Source: Chamaecrista fasciculata (taxonomy: Eukaryota; Streptophyta; Magnoliopsida; Fabales; Fabaceae). Taken from it: a DNA stretch of 64,000 bases. Shown here one piece after another: positions 11,227 through 22,264 of the stretch (position 1 is its first letter; every line of letters starts with the position of its first letter). The position numbers and the translations under genes are program-made. The stretch spans positions 41,056-105,055 of the forward strand of contig QANZ01034666.1 in NCBI GenBank assembly GCA_003254925.1, written 5' to 3'. Under the pieces are notes generated by a model. The model did not search any database. It saw only the letters and a program-made list of their open reading frames with translations, and was not told where the DNA came from.

Positions 11227-12495
11227 GGTCAAAAATTTACTTTGGCCCCTAATATTTACCTTGAATTTTGTTTTAGTCCCTAATATTTTTTTATTTTGTT
11301 TTAGTCCTTAATGTTTTGAAAGTTTTGTTTTGGTTACTAACTACTAAATGGGATCATAATTCTCTCATTTCAAATTAATCCAAATTTTATAAAATTGGAA
11401 CTTGACAAATTCTTTCTTTGTCTAGTTAGGTACATCAGCAAACGAGGTCAAATTAAACATAAAATTAGGCCAAAAAGTAGGCCACTCATTTTATGAGATT
11501 GATCATATCTCTTTTGTTTTCAAGTCTAAATTCATCAAATTGGAGCTACTAGTAACTCTTGACGAGTTCTCTCTTTATTTAATTAGGGCCGTTGACAAAT
11601 GAGGTCAAGTAATACTTTGAAAGTTAGTATTGATGTTTTGTTATAAACCCCCGTTTTGAAGTATTATTTGACCTCGTTTGTCGAGGGTTCCTACTGGACA
11701 AAGGAAAAACTCGTCAAGAGTAACTCGTAGATTTGATTTTGTTGTATGATTCCTTGAGTTTTAAGTCAGGGGCAAAAAATAATTATGAATTTTAAAATTT
11801 GATAGATAGGCTTCCTGAATTTTTAATTTTATTCACTTGAGACCCTTGAATTTTTAAAAAAGTGAAATTATTTAGAAATCTTAAGTGAGCAAAGTTGAAA
11901 GTTCAAAGAGTATATCTATCAAGTTTTGGAACTCATAAACTCTAAGTGAGCATAGTTGAAAACTCAGAAGTCATCTGTCAAGTTTTGAAATTTAGGAGTA
12001 TTTTCTGGCCCTGCCCGAAAATTCAGGAGGTCTTAGTGTAATTTAGCCTAAATAAAAAGATATATATATTCTCTAATCGGAAAAAGTACTTTTGATATGC
12101 CTAAAGTATGAGATCAATTTCAATTGTACCCTTAAAGTTGATTTTGGGTCAATTATTGAGAAAGATATGACTAATAATCTCATGAAACAAGTGACTTACT
12201 TTCGAACCCAATTTCAGGCTCGATTTGATTTCGTTTGTCGACGGCCCTAACTCGATTGACATAGAAAGAACTCGTTAAGAGTAAGTGAGTAACTGGTAGC
12301 TTCGATTTTGTTGTATTCATACTTAAAACGAAATATATATGATCATATTTAATAATTAGGGACCAATCGTAGAAATTATTAAAGATCAAAATAGAATTTC
12401 AAAAAAAATATTAAAGACCAAAGCATAATATAAAAAATATTAGTGACTAAAATGGAACTTAAGATAAATATTAGGGACTAAAATGAGATTTTTCC
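11227..12495. mobile_element. Mutator-like fold-back element, 1269 bp, perfect 9-bp TSD
   Basis: Terminal inverted repeats begin GGTCAAAAATTTACTTTGG on the left and GGAAAAATCTCATTTTAG (minus strand) on the right. The flanks are the perfect 9-bp repeat AAATTAATA at 11218-11226 and 12496-12504. The interior contains a second inverted core (GACCTCGTTTGTCGA, AACTCGTCAAGAGTAACTCG). There is no transposase ORF. A sister copy with the same layout is at 17874-19596. Confidence 0.85.
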
Positions 12496-12889
12496 AAATT
12501 AATAATGTAAAAATTATTATTGTAATTTGTAAATACATAAGATGAAATTGACAGAAAAATGAAATAAAATAAAAACTAACTCCAACTTTAAAATTAAGAT
12601 AAAGATATTTATCACATACGACAACCTTAATTAATTAATATATAATTTGGTTTAAATTTTTCTACATGGATAATATATTTATTGAAAGATATATATGAGA
12701 GTGAAGTTGTATCTCATGTGAGGATATATGTCACCAGTCACCTAATGATAAATGAATGAATGAAGTTTACATGAACCCATGTGGTAACGGTGGAATGGAC
12801 CACAGTGGAATAAGACTGCTGAATTATTGATTTGACTTTTATTATTTGATTTATCATTTATGTAATTATTTTATGTGTTACATTTATTA
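12496..12889. other. Intergenic, no feature seen
   Basis: AT-rich DNA between two Mutator-like elements. I see no coding region, RNA gene or repeat structure. Confidence 0.5.
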
Positions 12890-12898
12890 AATATTAAT

Positions 12899-13340
12899 GG
12901 TCAAAGTGCACTTTTGGTCCCATAACTTTTACTCAGGTTTCAGTTTGGTCCCATTACTTTTTTTGTTGCACTTTTGGTCCCATATCTTTGCAAAAAGTTG
13001 CAGATTTGGTCCCGTATCACTTTTGGTCCCATATCTTTTGGTCATGTTGCAGAATTGGTCCCATATCTTTGCAAAAAGTTTCACCGCCAGTCCCACTTGA
13101 TCCAAATATATGAGACCAATTTTGCACCTGACCCAAAGATATGAGACCGACTATGCAACTTGACTAAAAAACATAGGACCAATTATGTAACATGAACCAA
13201 AGATATGGGACCAAAAATGTAACACAGGACCAAATCTGCAACTTGAGTAAAAGATATGGGACCAAAAGTGCAACAAAAAAAGTTATGGGACCAAATTGAA
13301 ACCTTAGCCAAAGTTATGGGACTAAAAGTGCACTTAGACC
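12899..13340. mobile_element. GTCCC-family MITE, 442 bp, perfect 9-bp TSD
   Basis: Inverted arms: GGTCAAAGTGCACTTTTGG at the left, and CCAAAGTTATGGGAC through AAAGTGCACTTAGACC at the right. It is flanked by the perfect 9-bp repeat AATATTAAT at 12890-12898 and 13341-13349. Motif order and length are the same as for the copy at 53661-54102. Mutator superfamily by duplication length. No coding capacity. Confidence 0.88.
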
Positions 13341-13349
13341 AATATTAAT

Positions 13350-14070
13350 TTATATATTTGCTTCAATCTTATGCTATTTCTTGCGGTGCGTGCTGATGTT
13401 GATAAGTTGTTGAGCTACCTCTTTCTCTCACATACAAAGTACAATTAAACATATATATTTTAATACATCTTCACCACCTTATTTCTATTTTAAAATGATA
13501 TCTTTTAATTATTTTTCAATGTGTATGATTCTCCAATAATTTTGATTTCTAAATTATGGTTTAATAATTCATGTCTATCTAACTCGTCATTAATTTGATT
13601 TTATTTATGGCATAATGATAAAAAAAATTATCAATTAATTTGTATAATTTTTCCAAATTTTCAATTTCTTTATAGATTCTTTTTAAATTAATATATAGTA
13701 TTTATACATTTTACAAATTGGATATTGATCCTCCCTATCAGTGACAATATCGGTATATGATGAATCATTTATGCATTTGATTAATCTAAATAAACTTAAA
13801 ACTAAATACTATTTTCACATACAAGCATAAGTATTAAAAATGAAAATTTGAATATTTTTAAAATATATATGTAGAGATTATTCTTTTAAAAAAATTAAAA
13901 TTATAAGAAATAAGTAAATTTTAGTGACCAAATAATTAATATTTTAAAAATAATTAATAATAATAAAAATTCGATTATGTAATTTAATCTCTCCCATTAA
14001 AGTTGACACAAAAATGAAATTGTGTTGTTTCCATTGGACGAAGGAAACTGCATGTATTTATTCAAATGTA
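13350..14070. other. Intergenic, no feature seen
   Basis: Very AT-rich. Nothing supportable was seen. Confidence 0.5.
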
Positions 14071-14085
14071 GTAGATCATATATAT

Positions 14086-14658
14086 GAAAAAACTAGCCGC
14101 TCAAAAAATCCTCTTTCCTATGAGAGTCGAGTTTTCTCTCAAACCCCTCCTCATAAGGGATCACCTCTCTCTTTCATGAGAGATTTCACCCTATTTCATA
14201 TTAGGGTTATCGGCGGTGCTTCCTAGTTTTGGCCTTTTGCGGTGACGTTCTTTTCTGTGTGTCTTCTATGACGATGGTTTTCAAGTTTAGGGGGTTTTCG
14301 GCGAGTTTCCTTCCCAGATTTGTGTGCTTTCTGCTCGTGTTCGTTTGTTTTCTGCGGCAGGTTTTGTGGTGGCGACGTTATGGATCTGGTCAATTTTTTT
14401 TTTGTGTTTCCAGTTCTTTATATGGTTGTAGTTTTAGTTGGATCTCTAGATCCGTTAACTTGGCAGCTGATTGTCTTGCCAATTTGTCTTACACGAAGAT
14501 GGATCCTCTTGGATGGGTTGCAAACCCCCACTTTCGTCAGTTAATGTTCTGTCTAGTGTTCTTGTTCATGCTAGGGAGAGATTGAATTATTTTGCTGTGT
14601 TTTTGTATTTGGCTTTGCCTTACTTTTGAATGAATTATTTTTTTCAGGCAAAAAAAAA
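14086..14658 (+). mobile_element. Short L1-like LINE insertion with 16-bp TSD
   Basis: A 16-bp direct repeat AGTAGATCATATATAT flanks the insert (14070-14085 and 14658-14673), and the right end is an A-run, so this is a target-primed reverse transcription product. The interior reads near 14430-14510 as the C-terminal part of a LINE RNase H domain (SRSVNLAADCLANL, compare the usual 'R..N..AD.LA' motif). The left 140 bp looks non-coding and may be a LINE 5' leader. The middle of the element (endonuclease, RT) is absent, so it is an internally deleted or rearranged copy. Confidence 0.75.
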
Positions 14659-14673
14659 GTAGATCATATATAT

Positions 14674-15584
14674 AGTGTTGAGAAAGAAATGAACAGTTAG
14701 AGAGAATATTATAGAAATGTAGATCTCACTAATATTTTCTCTGTTAGTGCAAGAGATTCACTTCCACTATTTGCTTTCCTCTTGCTCTCTTCCCTAATTT
14801 AAGGGCATCCTTTAATGTAAACATCCTTAATGTAAAGAATTGAGTTAGATTAATTATCTATCCCCAATATCTAGAGAAACACATATAAAGAATTTCCTTT
14901 GCATACAAAATTTTATAGTAAATTAAAAGATTTTAGTTTTTAAAAAAAAAAATTTTCATCTTAATCTCTAAAAAATAAAAAGAATATATAAGATTTAATC
15001 CCTCAAAGATGTAAATATAATCAATTTAGTCATTTATTTAAGAATAAATAGTAACTAAAATTTAATGATAAATTTATTTAATTTTAAATCATATTGATCT
15101 TACACTTAATAATAAATGTTAAAAATCTATATTAACCCTCATATTTGAACAAATATCTTGATAAATTTATTAAATTAATTATAATTATATTTTTCAAAGG
15201 AAAATATCATAATTGTATCGTTCAATAATGACTGAATTAAACAATTTACCATCTTTCAATGACTTAATCATCAATTTACTCAAAACTTTATTACACTTCA
15301 ATTATTTAGACAGTACAGGAACTGAAGGCACTAAAAGACTTTGATCCAAGATGCTGTGTTTGGTTTTTTGGGGTTACTTTAATTACTTCCTATATTCCCA
15401 TATGTGCATACTTACAAAATAGTACTCTGACCAAAATATATTATAGCTCTATTTGTCAGCATGCTTACAATTATATATGCTGCTTAATTAAAACGTACAT
15501 TTAAGTGCATGTACTTAATTAGGTCACTGTTCAATATTAATCCAGCCTAACGTAATTAGTTACAATTTTGGTTAGCATTTTTTT
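14674..15584. other. Intergenic, no feature seen
   Basis: AT-rich DNA without gene, repeat or element that I can support. Confidence 0.45.
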
Positions 15585-15978
15585 GGTCAGAATACTTTTT
15601 TGGTCCCATATGTTTTTCTTAGATTTCAATTTAGTCCCGTATCATTTTTTTGTTATACATTTGATCCTATATCTTTTGCTCAAATTGCAGATTCAGTCTC
15701 ATATCACTATTGGTCCCATATCTTTTGGTCAAGTTGCAGAATTTGTTCCATATATATCTTTGGAAAAATTTTTGCCTTAAATCCCACTTGACCCAAAAAT
15801 ATGGGAACGATTCTACACTTGTCTCAAAGATATATAAGATCAAATCTGCAACCTAATCAAAAAATATAGGACCAAAGTGAAACCTGAGCAAAAGATATGG
15901 ACCAAAAGTGCAATAAAAAAATATGGGACCAAATTGAAACCTGAACAAAAGATATGAGACTAAAAGTACACTTTGGCC
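15585..15978. mobile_element. GTCCC-family MITE, diverged copy
   Basis: Arms start GGTCAGAATACTTTTTTGG and end AAAAGTACACTTTGGCC, with the family's internal order (TTTGGTCCCATATG, then GCAGATTCAG, then the mirrored arm). The flanking nonamers match only partly (6 of 9), so it is older than the copies at 12899 and 53661. Confidence 0.75.
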
Positions 15979-16568
15979 TTCTTTCTTTATTTGTGTTTCT
16001 GCCCCATGCACCTTTGTAGTGTAATCAGTGTGATAATTTTTATATATGCATTTTTTGACGTTATCTGGTGCAATCTGTTATTGATTTGGCAGGCTGGTCC
16101 TTGTAATTTACTATTAAACATGTATTATTTGATCTTCCTGAAACAAAATTAAAGACAAAAAGAGATACAGATCTTGTGAATTAATTAATTAATTGTTTAA
16201 TAAATATGAGGGACGAAAATGGAAGCATGCATCCAACTATGGTGGTAATTGATTGAGATTTGAGACAATCTTAGAACTCAAGTTATGGAAAATGGGTCCA
16301 TCTATCTGCTTCTCTCCAGTCATTTCACTATGCACATTCAATGCACTTCATGTGCTACATGCTATTAATTTATTTATTTATTTATTCACATATATGCAAT
16401 TTTTTTTATTATTTTGAAAGAAAAAAAAAACCTAAAGATCTCCCCACTAATTTAATTTGAAGTTTTTATTTTCATAGTCTTTGTTTTTTTTTTTATTTCA
16501 TTTGACTAATTAATCTCAAGATAAATGTTAACTAAGTCAAATATAAACATACATATTATTAATTACGT
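15979..16568. other. Intergenic, no feature seen
   Basis: AT-rich; short ATTT/TTTA microsatellite near 16368-16387. No gene seen. Confidence 0.45.
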
Positions 16569-16743
16569 CATCTTTAAGGTTAAAATGTACAAACATCTCC
16601 TGAGTTTTAGGTCAGGTGCACATAACACCTCTGATTTTTAAAATTGTGCAGAAAGTACCCTTGAGTTTTTGATTTTAAGCAATTGACACCCTTATACTTG
16701 CCATCCAAATCACGGTTGAATGTCACCCAACACATTTTGAAAA

Positions 16744-17546
16744 GGCCAAAGTTCTATTTTGGTCCCTTAAGTTTGTTCAAAGTTTCGTTTTAATCCCTCA
16801 AATTTTCTAAAAGTTATACCATTAGTCCCTGACTAGTTTCCATCCTCTTTTTCTGTTAAAAAAAAGAGAAAAAATTGATTTTCATCCCCCATATATTTTA
16901 ACTTTTTACATTAAAGTTCATTTACTTTTACGATAGGATCAAAATGTAAGAAAAATAAACAAATGAAGGTTTTAATGGATTTCACACCAAAATAATAATA
17001 ATAAAAAAAAGACATCAACCCTCTTCTTCTATTTCTTCTTCTTCCTAACCTCCGGGCGAGTTTCATCAAACATCATCGCCTTCTTTCTGGTCCGAACCAA
17101 AAAGGCCTGAAACGGTTGGTGTCATTCGTAACGGCGTTTGCCCCACCGTCGTTATGGTAGTGATGATTCAGACCTCGGGGACTTCCGCCGTTGCCATTGA
17201 TTTCACCACCGTGAGTGTTGAAATTGGGTTCCATCTCAAGACCGGTCTTACCACCACCATTAACGGCGTCTCTCGATCTTTCCAAAAGTGTTCTTGTTGT
17301 TGTGCATGCAAACCTTCAAAACCTCACGGTGGCACGGTCCACTCCAATCTTAAAAGTAAATGAACTTTAATGTAAAAAATTAAAATATTTGGGGGATGAA
17401 AATCAAATTTTTCTCTCGTTTTTTTTTTTGGTAAAAAGAAAAGGCGAATGGGAACTAGTAAGGACTAATGGTATAACTTTTTGAAAATTTGAGGGACTAA
17501 AATGAAACTTTGAACAAATTTGAGGGACCAAAATAGAACTTTTGCC
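16744..17546. mobile_element. Pack-MULE-like element nested in 16578-17722
   Basis: Inverted termini GGCCAAAGTTCTATTTTGG and, on the minus strand at the right end, GGCAAAAGTTCTATTTTGG. The flanking nonamers TTTTGAAAA and TTTTCAAAA agree at 8 of 9. Arms of about 260 bp include the shared inner motif CATCCCCCA...TTTTTTACATTAA. The loop from about 17010 to 17345 is GC-richer and gene-like. The arms resemble those of the element at 62889-63980 and the half-arm at 39606-39850. Confidence 0.8.
17010..17345 (-). pseudogene. Captured gene fragment, unrecognised
   Basis: The loop of the Pack-MULE-like element is GC-richer than the rest. On the minus strand 17073-17285 reads without a stop and is rich in Gly, Asn and His (for example NFNTHGGEINGNGGSPRGLN). 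I do not recognise the source gene and cannot rule out another frame or strand. It is interpreted as transduplicated host coding DNA because of its composition and its place between TIR arms. Confidence 0.45.
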
Positions 17547-17731
17547 TTTTCAAAATGTGTTAAGGTGACACTTAACGGTGAATTTGGATGACAAGTTAAC
17601 AGAAGGGTGTTAATTGCTCCAAATTAAAAACTCAGGGGTACTCTTTACACAATTTTAAAACTCATGGGTGTTATATATGTGCATCTGACCTAAAACTCAG
17701 GAGGTGTTTGTGCATTTTGGCCCATCTTTAA

Positions 17732-17873
17732 TGATGATAATGTAATCTAGCTAATTGAAATTTTAGAATATTTGAAATGTATTAAAAATATTTAGTGTTT
17801 CAACATTTTAAAATCTAAATTATGATTTTAATCCTCCTTGTATATCTTGTATAAAAGTTAAAACTAATATATA
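17732..17873. other. Short spacer between elements
   Basis: AT-rich; nothing seen. Confidence 0.4.
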
Positions 17874-18432
17874 GGTCAAAACTTCATTTTGGCCCTAATG
17901 TTTATACCCTATATTTTTTTGGTCCCGAATATTTTTTTCTATTTCGTCTTGGACCTTAATGTTTATAAAAAACCTGTCTTGATTCTTAACTATGAAATAT
18001 GGTTATATCTCTCACGGTCTCTCGTTTTGAACTCTAATGTGATGAAATTAGAGTTGCATGTTACTCTTATTGAGTTCTTTCTTTGTTCAGTTAAAACTAC
18101 TGGCAAATGAGATCAAATCAAACTTAAAATTAGACCCAAAAGTGGGCCTCTCATCATTTTATGAAGTTGGTCGTATCTCTTTCGTTTTGAGTCTAAATGC
18201 AACAAAATTAGGGCTAGCGGGTTGTTTCCTTTCCTAGTTATTGTCGTCGACAAACGAGGTCAAATAGCCATAATACTCTGAAAGTTGGTATTAATATTTT
18301 GATCAAACTCACTTTCAGAGTATATTATTTGACCACTTTTTCTGATGGTTCCAACCAGATAAAAAAAATTCATAAAAAGTAATTTGTATAGTAACTCTGA
18401 TTTGGTTGCATTCGTACGTGAAATAAAAAATA

Positions 18433-19260
18433 GGCTTAAGTGCACTTTTGGTCCCATAACTATGACAAAGGTTTCATTTTGGTCCCATAACTTCTTTTGT
18501 TGCAATTTTGGTCCCATAACTATGACAAAGGTTTCATTTTGGTCCCATAACTTTTTTTGCTGCAATTTTGGTCCCATAACTTCTCAAAAGGTTCCACCGT
18601 TAGTCCCTTGGTGAATTCCATCCATATTTAGCCGTAAGTATGCCATGACATAGTGACTAGGATCATGATGTGGCAAAATAAGATGAAATTGACTGAAATA
18701 GGATCTATATGCAACATATTAAAACTTATCTATACCCAACCACAATATATACAAAGAGTGGTACTTCCTCTTCCTCGTCAGCCCAACGGGACTTCCTCTT
18801 CCTCGTTTCGCTTCCCAATTTGTCGTCGCCGCCGCTTTGGTCGTTCGACTCTGGTTGAGGATCCCATCGACTTCGCCGGTTCCTTCTGCTTGAAGTCTCT
18901 TCTTCCCCACCAGATTGGTCCCTGTCAGTACCACTCTTTGTATATATGGTGGTTGGGTATATATAAATTTTAATATGTTGCATATAGATCCTATTTCAGT
19001 CCACTTCATCTTATTTTGCCACATCATGATCCTAGTTACTATATCACATCAAACTTAACGGCTAAATATGGATGGAATTCACCAAGGGACTAACGGTGGA
19101 ACCTTTTGAGAAGTTATGGGACCAAAATTGCAACAAAAAAAGTTATGGGACCAAAATGAAACCTTTGTCATAGTTATGGGACCAAAATTGCAACAAAAAA
19201 AGTTATGGGACCAAAATGAAACCTTTGTCATAGTTATGGAACCAAAAGTGCACTGAAGCC
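18433..19260. mobile_element. 828-bp near-perfect palindromic Pack-MULE, 9-bp TSD
   Basis: Arms of about 330 bp are almost fully complementary, starting GGCTTAAGTGCACTTTTGG and ending CCAAAAGTGCACTGAAGCC. The flanks are the perfect 9-bp repeat TAAAAAATA at 18424-18432 and 19261-19269. Each arm contains a direct repeat of about 60 bp (GGTCCCATAACTATGACAAA twice). Because the arms mirror each other, near-identical reading frames occur on both strands and are not genes. The central loop (about 18765-18926) holds a captured SF1 fragment. High arm identity suggests it is young. It sits inside the 17874-19596 element. Confidence 0.9.
18765..18926 (-). pseudogene. Captured splicing factor SF1/BBP fragment
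   Basis: The minus-strand loop encodes about 54 residues with [18 protein letters not shown] and [16 protein letters not shown]. Plant SF1 (branchpoint-binding protein) has an N-terminal region of the same type: an SRRRRSRWDP block, then a [13 protein letters not shown] block before the SF1 helix-hairpin. The open frame spans the whole fragment with no stop. The KH domain and everything else of SF1 are absent, so this is transduplicated host DNA. The match is from memory of the family; an alignment would settle it. Confidence 0.7.
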
Positions 19261-19596
19261 TAAAAAATATATAACCAACTTTATAAAATAAGTGACCCAA
19301 TTTGAACCCAATTTTAGGCTTAATTTTACTTTATTTGTCGACAACTCCAACTGGATAAAGAAAAAACCCGTCAAAAGTAATTTTGTAACTTTGACTTTGT
19401 TACATTCAAACTTAAAAAAAAGAGAAGTATAAGCACATGTAGTAGTTAGAAACCAATTGTAGAAATTGTTAAGGACTAAAATAGAATTCTTAAAAAATAT
19501 TAAGGATCAAAACAAAATAAAAATTAAAAAATATTAATTAGAAGTACTAAAGCAGAATTTTAGATAAATATTAGAGATCAAAATAAAATCTTAGCT

Positions 19597-20339
19597 CTAT
19601 TTATATATTGGAACGTGGGAAAAGTAAAGAGAATAAATGATGAGGAAGAGGGCCATCGGCATTGATAGTGAAATATATAGCATATTAGTCTTGAGTGGCA
19701 TCTCTTGCGTTATCATAACCTATGATCAAAAATTCAAAAAAAGAAAAAAAAGAAAAAGAAAACAGAACTTACTTTGAAGTCAATGAGATTCTATAGTACT
19801 ATCATAGCCTCTTTGTTTTTCATTAAAAAAAAAAACAGTGAGATGAGATCGATGGTGTCACTTTTGGTTTGTTTTTTTCCCATATATAATCATCAGTTGC
19901 ACTAAGAAACATTAACAACATATGCATACAACACCAAATTTGATACCGACACAAGCTTTGTAATAAAACAAAATTTTTAGGAACAAGTTAATATAAACAT
20001 GGTTTATTTCATTGTTACCTATAGTTTTTAAAGGGAATCATTTTATTTTTTTAAAAAAATATTTAATTACTTTTCTTTTTCGTGATGCATAACTGGCATC
20101 TAAATTCTAGTGAAGAAAATAATTTACAAGTTGCAGTATAATTTAAACTTGCATATTACTCATATTATTAAATAAAAAAGACAAAGTTATACTTAAAAAA
20201 ACTATCCTTCCCTTTACTTATTAGTTATTATTATCTTTTTTTTTTCAATTGTGTATTTTCATTCTTTATGAACTATAATTATTTCTGGGAGAAAACTCAT
20301 CTAATCCAGATGAGGTATTGTGGATGGAACTCTCTACCT
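19597..20339. other. Intergenic, no feature seen
   Basis: AT-rich with several A-runs. No gene or element recognised. Confidence 0.45.
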
Positions 20340-20450
20340 ACATGTAATGTTATATGGTGGTGTGTCCCCGTAAGGCACTTCTAATGATTAAGTTAGAATT
20401 TGTTATTTGTTGAGATCAATGTACAAAGGTGTTTTAGAGTTTGATTTGAG
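20340..20450 (-). mobile_element. Gypsy-like LTR remnant
   Basis: GTCCCCGTAAGGCACTTCTA followed by ATGATTAAGTTAG resembles, in the same orientation, the LTR end at 26310-26390 (GGTCCCCAAGAGTGCCTCTA, ATGACTATGTTAG). Small, broken and old. Confidence 0.4.
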
Positions 20451-20636
20451 AAGTTATTGAGAATTCAGTATACTTTTAAGTTTTACCATTAAAACATTAT
20501 TTTTAAGAGATATTTTGATAAGTCAAAAACAGTATACTTTAAAATTAAACGAATTTCTTATATCTTGAATAAATGCTCATAGTAACATATAAAAAATCTT
20601 AATAAGTTGTTCTCAAACTCATTAGATTAATTTAGC

Positions 20637-21360
20637 TTGATATAGGCTCACTTGACTGATCACTAGGCGTGCTTCTCTTTGCTACAAAAAATTTGGGAAT
20701 GGATCCTCAGCTGTATAATTGTGGTGCTGTCCATGCTGTCTGTGTTAATTTCAATTTTCAAAAATTTATGTGTTTTGGGTTGAAACAATATGAGCCATTA
20801 GATGAAAAATTAACCATGTAGATTTGATGAACAGCATGACAGCACCACAATTTTACAGCAGAGGATCCATTCCCAAAAAATTTGCCAATTGAAAGTAACG
20901 CCCATTGTAGTTTGTCAGGGGATGCACTAATGATATAGACTCACTTAGCTGATCACTAGGCGTGCTTTGCTTGTGCCTAACGCCCTTCGTAGTTAGCTGG
21001 GAGAGGAACTAGTGATATAGGCTCACTAAGCTGATTGCTAGTCGTTGGCGTGCCCAAGCTTAGCTCGCCCATATCCATCGATCTCCCAAACGTGTCCCGT
21101 GTATATTGACTACCATCTCTCATGATAACGGTCTCTGAGATTTCAGGAGTGTGATATCCCAAGTATCTCGAGGGTGCAACAACCTAATCTTCTACCGACC
21201 TCCCACGGTCCTTCACTATAAATATTGCCTTGTCAGCCCTAGTTAATGTCAACTACAATTTTTTCTCCTAAATTCCTTACTCTGATTTCCTATTATTCTC
21301 TGGACTAACTTGAACGTCAGAGCATCTTCGTAAGGCCACTGCTGTGAAGCTTAATTTGCA
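20637..21360 (+). mobile_element. Gypsy-like LTR remnant with internal tandem repeat
   Basis: The right part has an LTR-like layout: a TATA-like ACTATAAATATTGCC near 21217, and the motif TAACTTGAACGTCAGAGCATC near 21306, as seen at the R/U5 of many plant gypsy LTRs. The left part contains two to three copies of an ~80-bp unit (GATATAGGCTCACTTAGC, TGATCACTAGGCGTGC, TAACGCCCTTCGTAGTTAGC) near 20637, 20900-20978 and 20979-21060. No coding part is left. A MITE (20695-20874) interrupts the repeat. It is a broken fragment. Confidence 0.5.
20695..20874. mobile_element. 180-bp MITE with perfect 9-bp TSD
   Basis: Termini GGGAATGGATCCTCAGCTG and GCAGAGGATCCATTCCC are inverted repeats, extending through AATTGTGGTGCTGTC and its complement. 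The flanks are the perfect repeat AAAAAATTT at 20686-20694 and 20875-20883. The short length, 9-bp duplication and absence of an ORF fit a Mutator-like MITE. Confidence 0.87.
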
Positions 21361-21961
21361 AGTCTCGTCCATTCTTTCTCAATGCTTTTATAATTGAATT
21401 TTGATGAAAAGCATTCCCTTTTATGCTTTTGATATATATATATATTATAATATCAAATTGATCATATAAGGGCAATTCAAACTTTTTGTATGTAATAATT
21501 CAATTTTGCTTATAAATTTGCTCAATTTGGTTCAAAAATTTCACTTCTATGTAACCTATCAATATCATACTAAGAAGTTATAATTACTACAAATAATTTC
21601 CGTACAAGAGGTTAACAATATCATATACAAAAATTGTCTATTACTATCTACTACTAAAATGTATAAAATATCAATCTCCAAAAATTTATGTGATAATAGT
21701 CTAGAATAATTGGAAGATGATATAATGACAAAAAATTGCAAGTGAGGAAAAATGGAACTGTAGAAAAGGAGAATAGTGAATCTAATTAACCGCTGAAGAG
21801 TGAAGTCTCTAATATAAAAAATGAAAAGTGAAAAGATCAAACATTGCGAGTTAGCGAATTAGTTTGAGTTAAGAGAGTTCAAGATTTTAAAATCTGTAGC
21901 CCAATCCAAATTATTACAGGTTTAATTTATTCAAATCAGATCAACTCATCAGTCTAACTCC
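21361..21961. other. Intergenic, no feature seen
   Basis: AT-rich DNA with a short TA microsatellite near 21439-21452. No gene supported. Confidence 0.45.
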
Positions 21962-22264
21962 CAGTTCGTTTGCGTTTTGATTATAATCTATTCTGATTAT
22001 AATCATAATAAACATGTTCATTTACGTTTTTTTTCTGATCAAATTATAATCATGTTTTTTTTATAATCAAACACACTCAATTACACTTATACCCCTATAT
22101 ACATACCTAAAATTACCTATACTCCCATTCATTCAATCAAAAATCACAAGGGCAAAATGGCCATTTCCATAAATATTGGGCCATTTTACAATTACTCATT
22201 ATTGTGTAGGGCTAAAATGTTATTTTGCCCAAAATATTTAGGGATCAAATTGGCAATTTAGCCA

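Larger units (their letters stand above)
16578..17722. mobile_element. Mutator-like element, 1145 bp, perfect 9-bp TSD (outer)
   Basis: Inverted termini: GGTTAAAATGTACAAACA at the left; on the minus strand the right end reads GGCCAAAATGCACAAACA, and both continue into CTCCTGAGTTTTAGGTCAG. The flanks are the perfect repeat CATCTTTAA at 16569-16577 and 17723-17731. Arms extend about 160 bp. The centre is occupied by a second element (16744-17546) that inserted into it. Confidence 0.87.
17874..19596. mobile_element. Mutator-like fold-back element, sister of 11227-12495
   Basis: The left arm begins GGTCAAAACTTCATTTTGG and the right arm ends with AGATCAAAATAAAATCTTAG. The interior follows the sister copy closely (GGTTATATCTCTCACGG, then GGGCCTCTCATCATTTTATG, then a GTCGACAAACGAGGTCAA core). 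It is interrupted by the younger 828-bp element at 18433-19260. The flanking duplication is degraded. Confidence 0.75.

Noticed and set aside
14229-14585. 118-residue frame as a host membrane protein
   Set aside because: It lies wholly inside the LINE insertion; the hydrophobic look comes from T-rich DNA and the only recognisable part is a LINE RNase H tail.
18384-18614. Regularly spaced GGTCCCATAAC repeats resembling a CRISPR-like array
   Set aside because: Only two to four units, part of fold-back arms; a plant nuclear context excludes CRISPR.
18653-19027. Near-identical reading frames on both strands (MMWQNKMK...)
   Set aside because: They are mirror images produced by the arms of the palindromic Pack-MULE, not a gene pair.
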